Origin: Synergistetes bacterium JGI 0000079-D21
GTDB lineage: Bacteria; Synergistota; Synergistia; Synergistales; 79-D21
Direction of reading: 5' to 3'
Length of the DNA stretch: 20,966 bases
Assembly (NCBI GenBank): GCA_000402835.1
Contig: AQRZ01000037.1
Span: 1-20,966, forward strand
A program made the translations under genes and the position numbers. Positions within the stretch are counted from its first letter, which is position 1. Each line of letters begins with the position of its first letter. Shown in pieces: positions 14,391 to 20,966 of this stretch. Below the pieces are notes generated by a model. That model saw only the letters and a program-made list of their open reading frames with translations. It did no database searches and was not told the origin of the DNA.

Positions 14391-15485
14391 ATGCTGGGTT
14401 GCGGGATTATCGGCCTTCCCCTGAGCGGCAAGACCACCGTTTTCAACGTCATCACCGGATCCGGGGCCGAGGTGAAGCCGTATGCGGGGGGCAAAACGGA
14501 TCCGAACAGGGCCATCGTCGAGGTGCCGGACGAAAGGATCGAAAGGCTGACGGAAATCTTCAAGCCGAAAAAAAGGACTCCCGCGATGGTCGAATTCGTC
14601 GACCTGGCGGGCCTTTCTCGGGATGCCTCGAGGGGAGCCGGGCTCGGGAACGCTTTTTTGTCCTTCGTGGCGGAAGCCGATGCCCTCGTCCACGTGCTTC
14701 GGGCTTTCGACAACCCGGAAGTGCCCCATCCGGAGGAAACCCTGGATCCGCTCAGGGACTGGAAGATCGTCGAGACGGAACTGATCCTCAGGGACCTGGG
14801 GCTGACGGAGACCCGCCTCAACCGTCTCGCTGCAAAGAAGCGGCTCCTCCCGGAAGAGCAGCTTGAGGCGGACCTCCTGAAAAAATGCCAGGAGCACCTC
14901 CTGGAAGAGCGCCCGTTGAGGGATCTCCCGATGGACGAAAACCAGCTTCGGCTCCTGCGTGGTTTTACGTTCGTTTCTTTGAAGCCCGAGCTCGTGGTTC
15001 TCAACCTCGACGAAACCCAGGTGACGGACGATCGAATCCCCGGATACGCGGAACTGGCGGCTCTCTGCGAAAGCCGGGGAATGCCTCTCGTGAAAGTGTA
15101 CGGGCGGATGGAGATGGAGATGTCCTCCCTTTCCCCTGAGGAACAGTCGGAGTTCATGGCCGAGCTCAACGTCGCGGAAACCGGTAGGAAGCGGCTGATC
15201 TCCGGGGCCTACCGCCTGCTGGGGCTGCTTTCCTTCTTCACCGTGGGGCCCGACGAAGTGAGGGCGTGGACCCTGAAGAACCGTGCGACGGCAGTCGACG
15301 CCGCGGGAACGATCCATTCGGACCTTGCCCGGGGCTTTATCCGGGCACAGGTAGTCAATTACGAGGAATTCATGAAGCACGGCGGCTCCTTCGCGGCTTG
15401 CCGGGAAGCCGGAGTCCTCCGGCTCGAGGGAAAGGAATACCCCGTCAGGGACGGGGATATCCTTGAAATCCGGTTCAACGTCTAG
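14391..15485 (+). CDS. YchF-related P-loop NTPase (divergent, TGS/DUF933 C-terminus)
   Basis: The 364 residues follow the YchF layout: G domain, helical insertion and a C-terminal TGS-like DUF933 domain (TVGPDEVRAWTLKNRATAVDAAGTIHSDLARGFIRAQV). The P-loop reads GLPLSGKTT instead of the usual GLPNVGKST. The YPFCTI switch stretch of normal YchF is replaced by KPYAGGKTDPNRAIVEVPDERI. G3 is DLAGLSRDASRGAGLGNAFL, and the base-recognition motif is NLDE, as expected for an ATP-preferring YchF. It is therefore probably a paralogous subfamily rather than canonical ychF. I start at ATG 14391 with GAGGAGGA upstream. manC follows after 15 bases. Family members bind ribosomes or nucleotides; the role of this subfamily is unknown. 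Confidence 0.88.
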   Translation: MLGCGIIGLPLSGKTTVFNVITGSGAEVKPYAGGKTDPNRAIVEVPDERIERLTEIFKPKKRTPAMVEFVDLAGLSRDASRGAGLGNAFLSFVAEADALVHVLRAFDNPEVPHPEETLDPLRDWKIVETELILRDLGLTETRLNRLAAKKRLLPEEQLEADLLKKCQEHLLEERPLRDLPMDENQLRLLRGFTFVSLKPELVVLNLDETQVTDDRIPGYAELAALCESRGMPLVKVYGRMEMEMSSLSPEEQSEFMAELNVAETGRKRLISGAYRLLGLLSFFTVGPDEVRAWTLKNRATAVDAAGTIHSDLARGFIRAQVVNYEEFMKHGGSFAACREAGVLRLEGKEYPVRDGDILEIRFNV

Positions 15486-15500
15486 GAAGGGGAGGGGCTC

Positions 15501-16910
15501 GTGTCGAAGATTCACGTCCTGGTCCTGGCCGGAGGAAGCGGAACGCGCCTCTGGCCCTTGTCGAGGGAAGAACTGCCGAAACAGTTCCTCCCGCTGGTCG
15601 GGGAAAAAACGTTGCTCCAGGAAACGGTCCTTCGCCTCGTACCCGTGGCTTCCGACCGGCTCGTGAGGGTGATCGCGGGCCGGGAATGGCAGGCCCTGGT
15701 GCGGCACCAGGTTCGAGGGGTCCTGCCCTGGGCTGGAAACGTGGACCCCGTCCTCGTCGAACCGGTAGGCCGGAACACCTGCCCGGCGATCGCCCTGGGA
15801 CTGGCCGCCTTGAAGGAAACCGCCTCCGCGTCGGAAGACGACATCGTCCTGGTCTGCCCGAGCGACCACCTCATCCGGGACGGTGAGGCCTTCCGGCGAG
15901 CGGTCAACTTGGCGGCGCAGGCAGCGGAAAAGGACACCCTAGTCACCTTTGGCATCAAACCGGACCGCCCGCAGACCGGGTACGGATACATGGAATGCGG
16001 ACCGGCCCGGGATCCCGGGGGCGTCCGCCCCGTGGTCCGCTTCGTCGAGAAACCCTCGCCGGAGAAAGCAAGGGAATACGCGGAAAGCGGGCAATACCTC
16101 TGGAACGGGGGGATGTTCTGTTTCCGCCTGGGAAGGATGGTCTCAGACCTCAAACGCCACATCCCGGAGGTGGGGGAACTTTGCGAGGCCGGCCTCGGCT
16201 CCCTGCTCGAGGCCTTCGAAAGCCTTCCTTCCATCTCCATCGACTATGCCGTGATGGAAAAGACGGACAGGATTGTTGCCGTCCCCCTGGAAGCGGGGTG
16301 GTCGGACGTCGGAAGCTGGGACTCCGTCTATGAGGCCCTGCCCGCGGACTCGAACGGCAATGCCCTCAAGGGAGACGTGCGCCTCATCGGGGGGAGGGGG
16401 AACCTTCTCTACGGGAACCACCGGCTTATCTTTGGCGTGGACCTGCAGGACATGCTGGTGGTCGACACCCCCGACGCCCTCTTCATCGCGCCGAGGGGCA
16501 GCTCCCAGAAAGTGCGCGAGGTCGTCCGAACCCTGAAGGAGGAGGGCCGGAAGGAAGCCGTGGAGGCCCCGGTCAACGCCCGCCCCTGGGGCATCTACCA
16601 GACCCTGGGGCAGGCATCCCGCTACCGGATCAAGCGAATCGTAGTCGAGCCGGGAGCGAGGCTGAGCCTCCAGTACCACCACCATCGCAGCGAGCACTGG
16701 GTCGTGGTGCGGGGGACGGCCCTTGTCGGGATTGACGGATCGGAAAAGCTGGTCTACGAGGGTCAAAGCTGCTACGTCCCCAAGGGTACACCCCACCGGC
16801 TATCCAACCCCGGCAAGGTTCCCCTCGAGATCATCGAGGTCCAGAACGGGGAATACGTCGGCGAGGACGATATCGTGAGGCTGGACGACGATTACAGGCG
16901 GCATGGGTAG
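15501..16910 (+). CDS. manC: Mannose-1-phosphate guanylyltransferase / mannose-6-phosphate isomerase
   Basis: A type II bifunctional enzyme (ManC/AlgA/XanB class) of 469 residues. It makes GDP-mannose from mannose-1-phosphate and GTP and interconverts fructose-6- and mannose-6-phosphate, supplying surface polysaccharides. The nucleotidyltransferase domain opens with LAGGSGTRLWPLSREELPKQF and holds VCPSDHLI, FGIKPDRPQTGYGY, FVEKP and YLWNGGMFCF. The C-terminal cupin (from about residue 358) shows RPWGIYQTL, RIVVEPGARLSLQYHHHRSEHW and GTALV, with the metal-binding histidines. GTG 15501 has GGGGAGGGG upstream. It lies 15 bases after the YchF-like gene and is closed by a terminator overlapping its stop codon. 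No other sugar-nucleotide gene is nearby. Confidence 0.96.
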   Translation: MSKIHVLVLAGGSGTRLWPLSREELPKQFLPLVGEKTLLQETVLRLVPVASDRLVRVIAGREWQALVRHQVRGVLPWAGNVDPVLVEPVGRNTCPAIALGLAALKETASASEDDIVLVCPSDHLIRDGEAFRRAVNLAAQAAEKDTLVTFGIKPDRPQTGYGYMECGPARDPGGVRPVVRFVEKPSPEKAREYAESGQYLWNGGMFCFRLGRMVSDLKRHIPEVGELCEAGLGSLLEAFESLPSISIDYAVMEKTDRIVAVPLEAGWSDVGSWDSVYEALPADSNGNALKGDVRLIGGRGNLLYGNHRLIFGVDLQDMLVVDTPDALFIAPRGSSQKVREVVRTLKEEGRKEAVEAPVNARPWGIYQTLGQASRYRIKRIVVEPGARLSLQYHHHRSEHWVVVRGTALVGIDGSEKLVYEGQSCYVPKGTPHRLSNPGKVPLEIIEVQNGEYVGEDDIVRLDDDYRRHG

Positions 16911-16927
16911 CCCCCCCGCCTGTTTTT
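16894..16927 (+). terminator. Rho-independent terminator overlapping the manC stop codon
   Basis: ACAGGCGG (16894-16901) pairs with CCGCCTGT (16916-16923), with a possible inner GGG/CCC pair around the stop codon, then TTTTT to 16927. The upstream arm is inside the coding sequence. The remaining gap to 17043 has no promoter that I can support. Confidence 0.82.
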
Positions 16928-17043
16928 GACCCTGAGAGAATAAAGCAAAAAAACCTTGTTTTCCTTCCCTTCCCCCCTTAGTCTGGTCACGGAAAGACCG
17001 GATTCCGCCTGGATACCGGGCGGGAAGGAGGGGGGAATATCCC

Positions 17044-17589
17044 GTGAAAAAACTTGTGGCTGGATTCCTCGTGTTGTTCTTGTTCGTTTCAGCTCCAGCG
17101 GCGCTCGCAGCCGATGTGGCCCTCACCTCCGTGGGCCAGAGTCCTGACGCGGTCATGGTCAGGGTCGTCATGAAAAAGCTGAAGGTGGAGGTGGACTACG
17201 ATGCCCTCATGAAGCCGGAAGCCCTCGGAAGCCAGAAGGTGCTGGTCGCCGTGGTCGGCGGAAGCTCCAAGGGCTTGGGCGCGGCGGGCATAAACGCGGA
17301 CCAGGAAAAGGCAAGGGCCGTGGCCCTGCTTGATGCCGCGAAAAAGAAAGGCATGAAGATCCTTGTCATGCATGTCGGGGGAGAAGGGCGCCGGGGTACC
17401 CTCACCGACCTTTTCATCAACGCGGCGGTTCCCTTCGGTGAACGCCTGATCCTGGTCAAGGGCGGCAACAACGACGGCCTGTTCAACAAGCTTGCGAAGA
17501 AGGGCGCCCCAATCACCGAGGTCGCGACGGTCGCGGCGGTCCAGGCTCCCCTTGAGCAGGCCCTGAAGGACTGGAAGGTCCTCCCGTAG
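17044..17589 (+). CDS. DUF6305 family secreted protein
   Basis: The 181-residue product has a clear signal peptide (KK, hydrophobic core 4-16, ALA cleavage region near 22). The rest resembles DUF6305: it opens with LTSVGQSPDAVMVRVVMKK and contains VLVAVVGGSSKGLGAAGIN, MKILVMHVGGEGRRGTL and LILVKGGNNDGLFNKLAKK. It looks like an alpha/beta Rossmann-like fold with Gly-rich loops, placed outside the cytoplasm. The family has no assigned function that I know. GTG 17044 has a long GGAGGGGGG tract upstream. The DctM-like gene begins 9 bases after its stop, so this protein may act as the carrier's solute receptor or accessory, in place of the absent DctP; that is inference. Confidence 0.82.
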   Translation: MKKLVAGFLVLFLFVSAPAALAADVALTSVGQSPDAVMVRVVMKKLKVEVDYDALMKPEALGSQKVLVAVVGGSSKGLGAAGINADQEKARAVALLDAAKKKGMKILVMHVGGEGRRGTLTDLFINAAVPFGERLILVKGGNNDGLFNKLAKKGAPITEVATVAAVQAPLEQALKDWKVLP

Positions 17590-17598
17590 GCAGCCGGC

Positions 17599-18888
17599 AT
17601 GGAATGGTTCTGGCCTGAAGGTTTCCTGACAGTGCTCATGGTCGGCGGTTTCGCCCTGGGGGCCTTTGCCCTGAAACTGCCGATCGCGGTGGCCATGTCA
17701 GGGGCAGCCATCCTGGGCGCGGTTGCGGCGGGCTTCAGCCTGCCGGTGCGGCACCTCGTGGAGGGCATGTTCGGCTACCTCGACACGATCCTGATCATCG
17801 CGTCCGCGATGATTTTCATGAAATCCGTCGAGCGGATCGGCCTGCTCGAGGGAATGGCAGCCTGGATGATCCGCAAGTTCAGGAACACGCCCCTTTTCCT
17901 GGGGTTCGGGATCATGCTGCTCATCATGTTCCCCGGCATGATCACCGGCTCCTCGACCGCGGCGGTCCTTACCTCGGGGGCACTCGTCGCTCCCGTCCTG
18001 GTTCGGCTGGGGGTCCCCTCGCTCCAGACAGCGGCCGCTATCGCCATGGGAGCCATCTACGGCATGATCGCCCCGCCCATAAACTTACCGGCCATGATCA
18101 TCGGGGGAGGCATCGACATGCCCTACGTGGGGTTCGGCCTCCCCCTGCTCATCTGCACCGTGCCCCTGGCCGTCGTGACGGCCCTCATCCTCATCACCCC
18201 GCACCTCCGCAAGGGGGCGGGGGACGAAGCATCGCTCGAAGCCGAACTCTCCAGGATGGAGCGCAACCCCATGTCGTTCCGTCTTTTCCTTCCGCTGTTG
18301 GTCCTCGTAGTCCTCATGGGGGGAGAGCGGCTCTTTCCAAAAGTCTGGCCCGGCCTTGGAATGCCCCTCGATTTCCTGCTCGCGGCCGCATCGGGCCTTC
18401 TTTCCGGCGTCAGGTGGAACCCGCTTGAAACCGCCACGGAGGCGGTTCGGGACGCCCTTCCCGTCATGGGGATCCTGATGGGGGTCGGGATGTTCATCCA
18501 GATCATGACCCTGACGGGGGTCCGGGGGTTCGTCGTGGTGAGCGCTCTGGCCATTCCGGCCTGGCTTCTCTACTTTTCGATCGCCACGTCCATGCCCCTT
18601 TTTGGGGCCGTTTCCGCCTTCGGGTCGGCGTCCGTCCTCGGGGTCCCCTTTGTCCTTGCCCTGCTGGGCCGCAACGAGATCATCGTCGCCTCGGCCCTGA
18701 GCCTCATCGCCGGGCTGGGCGACCTCATGCCGCCCACGGCGCTGGCGGGTATCTTCGCGGCGCAGGTCGTCGGGGAGAAGAACTATTTCAAGGTCCTGAA
18801 GCACTGCCTGGTGCCGGGGCTCCTGACGGCGGGCTGGGGCATCGCGGTCATCTACGGTGCCAAGGCGATCGCCGGGATCTTGTACTGA
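17599..18888 (+). CDS. TRAP-type large permease (DctM-like)
   Basis: The 429-residue integral membrane protein matches DctM-type large subunits in length and in motifs: FALKLPIAVAMSGAAILGA near the start, MFGYLDTILIIASAMIFMKSVERIGL, MFPGMITGSSTAAVLTSGALVAPVL, MGAIYGMIAPPINLPAMIIG in the first half, and ALLGRNEIIVASALSLIAGLGDLMPPTALAGIFAAQV in the second half. About eleven to twelve helices are apparent. The ribosome site is weak. Classical TRAP systems also need a periplasmic DctP and a four-helix DctQ; neither gene is adjacent. The neighbours are instead the DUF6305 protein and a 48-residue membrane protein. The substrate is probably an organic or amino acid, judging from the hydrolase genes downstream. 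Other ion-transporter-superfamily carriers are the main alternative. Confidence 0.88.
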   Translation: MEWFWPEGFLTVLMVGGFALGAFALKLPIAVAMSGAAILGAVAAGFSLPVRHLVEGMFGYLDTILIIASAMIFMKSVERIGLLEGMAAWMIRKFRNTPLFLGFGIMLLIMFPGMITGSSTAAVLTSGALVAPVLVRLGVPSLQTAAAIAMGAIYGMIAPPINLPAMIIGGGIDMPYVGFGLPLLICTVPLAVVTALILITPHLRKGAGDEASLEAELSRMERNPMSFRLFLPLLVLVVLMGGERLFPKVWPGLGMPLDFLLAAASGLLSGVRWNPLETATEAVRDALPVMGILMGVGMFIQIMTLTGVRGFVVVSALAIPAWLLYFSIATSMPLFGAVSAFGSASVLGVPFVLALLGRNEIIVASALSLIAGLGDLMPPTALAGIFAAQVVGEKNYFKVLKHCLVPGLLTAGWGIAVIYGAKAIAGILY

Positions 18889-18901
18889 GGAGGATGCCGT
18901 G

Positions 18902-19048
18902 ATGATGACACTGGCTTACCGCGGCGTCGCGCTGCTGGTCCTGCTGCTCGTGGTTCGGTGCATGGTCCGCGAGAAGGATTTCTGGAAACAGGTCACGGGG
19001 GCGATGGTACTTGTGCCGCTGATCCTCCGGATCCTGATGATCAAGTAG
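18902..19048 (+). CDS. Small two-helix membrane protein
   Basis: This 48-residue protein starts MMTLAYRG, has a hydrophobic helix (about 6-18), a charged middle REKDFWKQV and a second helix (about 31-47) ending ILMIK. GGAGG at 18889-18893 lies 8 bases before ATG 18902; an overlapping GTG at 18899 is also possible. It begins 13 bases after the carrier gene and ends 12 bases before the deacylase gene, so it belongs to the operon. The strong ribosome site and tight spacing argue that it is real. I do not recognise a family. It could be a reduced small subunit or regulator of the DctM-like carrier, a role inferred from position only. Confidence 0.75.
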   Translation: MMTLAYRGVALLVLLLVVRCMVREKDFWKQVTGAMVLVPLILRILMIK

Positions 19049-19060
19049 GGGGGTGCGGGA

Positions 19061-20212
19061 ATGTCCATCGGAACAAGCTGGAAAGGAACCCGCACATCCG
19101 CCCTGGTCCTGATGGCCCTGGCTTTCGTCGTGGCGGGGCTCGCGGGAAGGTCGTTCATGTCGATGTGGAAGGATGACGTCCTGGTCCCGGCACCCGGGTT
19201 CGAAAGGCACATGCTTTCCGAATGGTTCAAGCCCCTGGAGAAAACGGCGGCCGACACGCCGGTCTTCATCCAGCAGGGAGCCAAACCGGGCGGGACCGTC
19301 CTCGTCATGGGGGGAACCCACCCCAACGAACCGGCCGGAACGCTGACGGCCGTCATGTTCCTGGAACGGACAGGGGTGGAACAGGGCCGGCTCATCGTCA
19401 TCCCGTTCGCCAACCGCATGGCCTTCACTCACAACGACCCGCAGGAAGGGGCGCCCCAGAGGATCCGCATCGCCCTTCCCGACGGAAGCACGCGGGTGTT
19501 CAAGTACGGTTCCCGCGCGACGAACCCCATCGACCAGTGGCCGGACCCAGATGTCTACATCCATCCCCAGTCCGGGCAGGAACTGTCGGGGAAGGAGCGC
19601 AGCAACCTGAACCGTGCCCATCCCGGTACGGAAAACGGTCCCCTCACCCTAAAGCTTGCCTACGGACTGCGGCAGCTGATCGTTAAAGAGAAAGTGGACC
19701 TGGCTTTTGACCTTCACGAGGCATCGCCCGAATACCCGGTCGTCAACGCGATCGTTGCGCACGAGAAAAGCATGGAACTCGCAGCGGTGGTCGCCATGGA
19801 ACTCGAAGGCAGGGGGATCCAGATGCGGCTTGAACCCTCGCCGAAAAACCTGCGGGGGCTGACCCACCGGGAGTGGGGCGATACGACGGATACGATGCCC
19901 ATCCTGATGGAAACGGCAAATCCGAGCCAGGGACGGCTTCGCGGCAGGACGGACGAGGCTCTCGTCCTGACCGGGAAGGACAAGGCCTACTCGAAGGCCA
20001 TGGGCATGGGCAGGCTGTTCATCGACTACGGGGGCGACCAGCCCCTGGATTTGAGGGTGGCGAGGCACGTCACGGCCGTCAAGGCTTTTCTTGACAACTT
20101 GGGGATGCTTTACCCGGAGAAGGCCGTGAAAGTCGTCGGCATTCCCGAGTATGACGCGATACGTGAACAAGGCATCGGAGCGTTTCTTACCCCACTTAAA
20201 GTGGTAAACTAA
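19061..20212 (+). CDS. AstE/aspartoacylase-like zinc hydrolase, membrane-anchored (M14 clan)
   Basis: The family removes acyl groups from N-acyl amino acids or trims peptides with one zinc ion. Zinc ligands are visible as H87 and E90 in GGTHPNEPAG and H219 in DLHEA; the substrate-binding motif NLNRAHPG (183-190) matches the family DxNRxFPG. E284 in METAN is a likely catalytic glutamate. Unlike cytoplasmic AstE, it has an N-terminal hydrophobic segment (about 14-30) after a short basic start, so the catalytic part is probably outside the cytoplasm. It has 383 residues. GGGGGTG precedes ATG 19061. It is 12 bases after the small membrane protein gene and 30 before the gamma-glutamyltransferase gene. 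The substrate is not predictable. Confidence 0.85.
   Translation: MSIGTSWKGTRTSALVLMALAFVVAGLAGRSFMSMWKDDVLVPAPGFERHMLSEWFKPLEKTAADTPVFIQQGAKPGGTVLVMGGTHPNEPAGTLTAVMFLERTGVEQGRLIVIPFANRMAFTHNDPQEGAPQRIRIALPDGSTRVFKYGSRATNPIDQWPDPDVYIHPQSGQELSGKERSNLNRAHPGTENGPLTLKLAYGLRQLIVKEKVDLAFDLHEASPEYPVVNAIVAHEKSMELAAVVAMELEGRGIQMRLEPSPKNLRGLTHREWGDTTDTMPILMETANPSQGRLRGRTDEALVLTGKDKAYSKAMGMGRLFIDYGGDQPLDLRVARHVTAVKAFLDNLGMLYPEKAVKVVGIPEYDAIREQGIGAFLTPLKVVN
20192..20204. promoter_or_regulatory. Perfect 13-base dyad before the gamma-glutamyltransferase gene
   Basis: CCACTT-A-AAGTGG lies inside the end of the hydrolase gene, 38 bases before the next start codon, followed by an AT-rich stretch with TGGTAAACT, a weak extended -10. 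The one-base centre fits a protein site better than an RNA hairpin. It may be chance. Confidence 0.3.
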
Positions 20213-20242
20213 ATAAACCCAAAAAAGGGAGGGGGAAGTGGA

Positions 20243-20966
20243 ATGAAACAAGTCCTTGCATTTTGCTTGATCGCGGTCCTGGCCTTTTCAATGGCCCATG
20301 TGGCGGTCGCGGAGGAAGTCATCGCGAAGAACGGGATGGTTTCCTCAGCTCACGAGCTAGCCTCGAAGGCTGGAGTGGAGATCCTAAAGAAGGGCGGCAA
20401 CGCCATCGATGCCGCGGTCGCGACTGCCCTGGCCCTCAACGTCGTGGAGCCTAACGCTTCCGGGATCGGCGGCGGCGGATTCATGACCATCCGGTTCGCG
20501 AAAACCGGGGAGGTCGTGGTCCTCGACTACCGCGAAACGGCCCCGGCCTCGTCGACGAAGGACATGTTCGCCTCCGAGAAGGCAAAGGCTGAAAAATGGT
20601 CCGTCAAGGGAGGCAAGTCGGTCGGGGTTCCCGGCTGGCTTCTGGGCATGTGGACCGCTCTCGAGAAGTACGGCACCATGAGTTTCGGCGAGGTGGCCGC
20701 TCCCGCGATCAGGCTTGCCGAGCAGGGTTTCACCGTACACCCGATGCAGACGGGGATCATCCGGGACGAGTTCGAGAAGATGATCACCTATACGGAACCG
20801 GATAAGCTACCGTTTCTCGAGAACAGCCTCCCGATTGAGGAGGGAAAGCTCCTGAAACAGCCCGCCCTGGCGAAGACCTTCAGGTTGATTGCGGAGAAGG
20901 GCCCCGGCGTCTTCTACGGCGGTCCCGTGGGTGAGGCGGTCGTTGCCGCCGTCAACAAGGCGGGCG
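20243..20966 (+). CDS. ggt: Gamma-glutamyltransferase, N-terminal part
   Basis: The frame starts at ATG 20243 and is still open at the right edge (241 complete codons). GGT cleaves gamma-glutamyl bonds, for example in glutathione, and moves the glutamyl group to water or an amino acid. A signal peptide (about 1-23, AVA cleavage region) puts it outside the cytoplasm. Family motifs are MVSSAHELASKAGVEILKKGGNAIDAAVA, EPNASGIGGGGFM, DYRETAP with the substrate-binding arginine R97, and the VGVPG turn with a following LEKYG. AGGGAGGGGG is the ribosome site. The autocleavage site with its catalytic threonine would lie beyond the window, so activity cannot be judged. It lies 30 bases after the AstE-like gene and probably shares its transcript. 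Confidence 0.95.
   Translation, partial: MKQVLAFCLIAVLAFSMAHVAVAEEVIAKNGMVSSAHELASKAGVEILKKGGNAIDAAVATALALNVVEPNASGIGGGGFMTIRFAKTGEVVVLDYRETAPASSTKDMFASEKAKAEKWSVKGGKSVGVPGWLLGMWTALEKYGTMSFGEVAAPAIRLAEQGFTVHPMQTGIIRDEFEKMITYTEPDKLPFLENSLPIEEGKLLKQPALAKTFRLIAEKGPGVFYGGPVGEAVVAAVNKAG

Noticed and set aside
14328..15869. 513-codon minus-strand frame
   Set aside because: Antisense to the YchF-like and manC genes; a shadow of their codon bias.
16926..16954. TTGACC as a -35 box for the DUF6305 operon
   Set aside because: No -10-like sequence at 16-18 bases. The nearby AATAAA is only about 7 bases away.
17005..17023. CCGCC/GGCGG hairpin before the DUF6305 ribosome site
   Set aside because: Only 5 bases of stem with a 9-base loop in GC-rich sequence; easily chance and no sign of an alternative structure.
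1..20966. RNA genes, CRISPR arrays, insertion sequences, attachment sites, prophage
   Set aside because: No tRNA-like or rRNA-like segment, no spaced direct repeats and no transposase, integrase or phage-like protein was found by reading. A tRNAscan or Infernal run would be the decisive check for small RNAs.

Overview
The window looks like a chromosomal segment of a GC-rich (roughly 60-65 % by eye), diderm, amino-acid-fermenting bacterium. Evidence for an outer membrane is a complete ExbB/ExbD/TonB set. A DUF6305 protein, a DctM-like carrier, an AstE-like deacylase and a gamma-glutamyltransferase in one cluster fit the Synergistota best. That assignment is inference from gene content; there is no rRNA or marker gene to settle it. 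I see no tRNA, rRNA, CRISPR, transposase or phage gene.

Left part (1-2850): a DUF2207 membrane protein cut by the left edge and a lemA gene form a leftward pair. A shortened LacI-type regulator runs divergently and has a palindrome at its likely start site. Next comes an isolated small-protein gene with a near-ideal sigma-70 promoter, an AT-rich dyad just upstream and a strong intrinsic terminator.

Iron/cobalamin block (2882-10480): a FecCD-type permease and its ATPase run rightward and meet feoB end to end. feoAB run leftward from a consensus-like promoter whose -10 lies inside a DtxR/IdeR-like box. Upstream, also leftward, is exbB - substrate-binding protein - exbD - tonB - truD, with overlapping or nearly overlapping genes. 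The binding protein for the ABC importer therefore appears to sit inside the Ton energiser operon, facing away from its permease/ATPase. No TonB-dependent receptor is present.

Middle (10533-16927): an unrecognised 326-residue protein (leftward), a Ste24-like M48 metalloprotease (rightward), a DUF4139 coiled-coil exported protein (leftward, overlapping the protease gene at the 3' ends), then a divergent YchF-like P-loop NTPase and a bifunctional ManC/AlgA enzyme, closed by a terminator that overlaps the manC stop codon.

Right part (17044-20966): a rightward cluster of a secreted DUF6305 protein, a DctM-like permease without DctP or DctQ genes, a 48-residue two-helix membrane protein, a membrane-anchored AstE/aspartoacylase-like zinc hydrolase, and a gamma-glutamyltransferase cut by the right edge. 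My working model is that the two hydrolases release amino acids or acyl groups from conjugates outside the cytoplasm and that the carrier, with its unusual partners, imports a product. This cluster is the best candidate here for an undescribed system.
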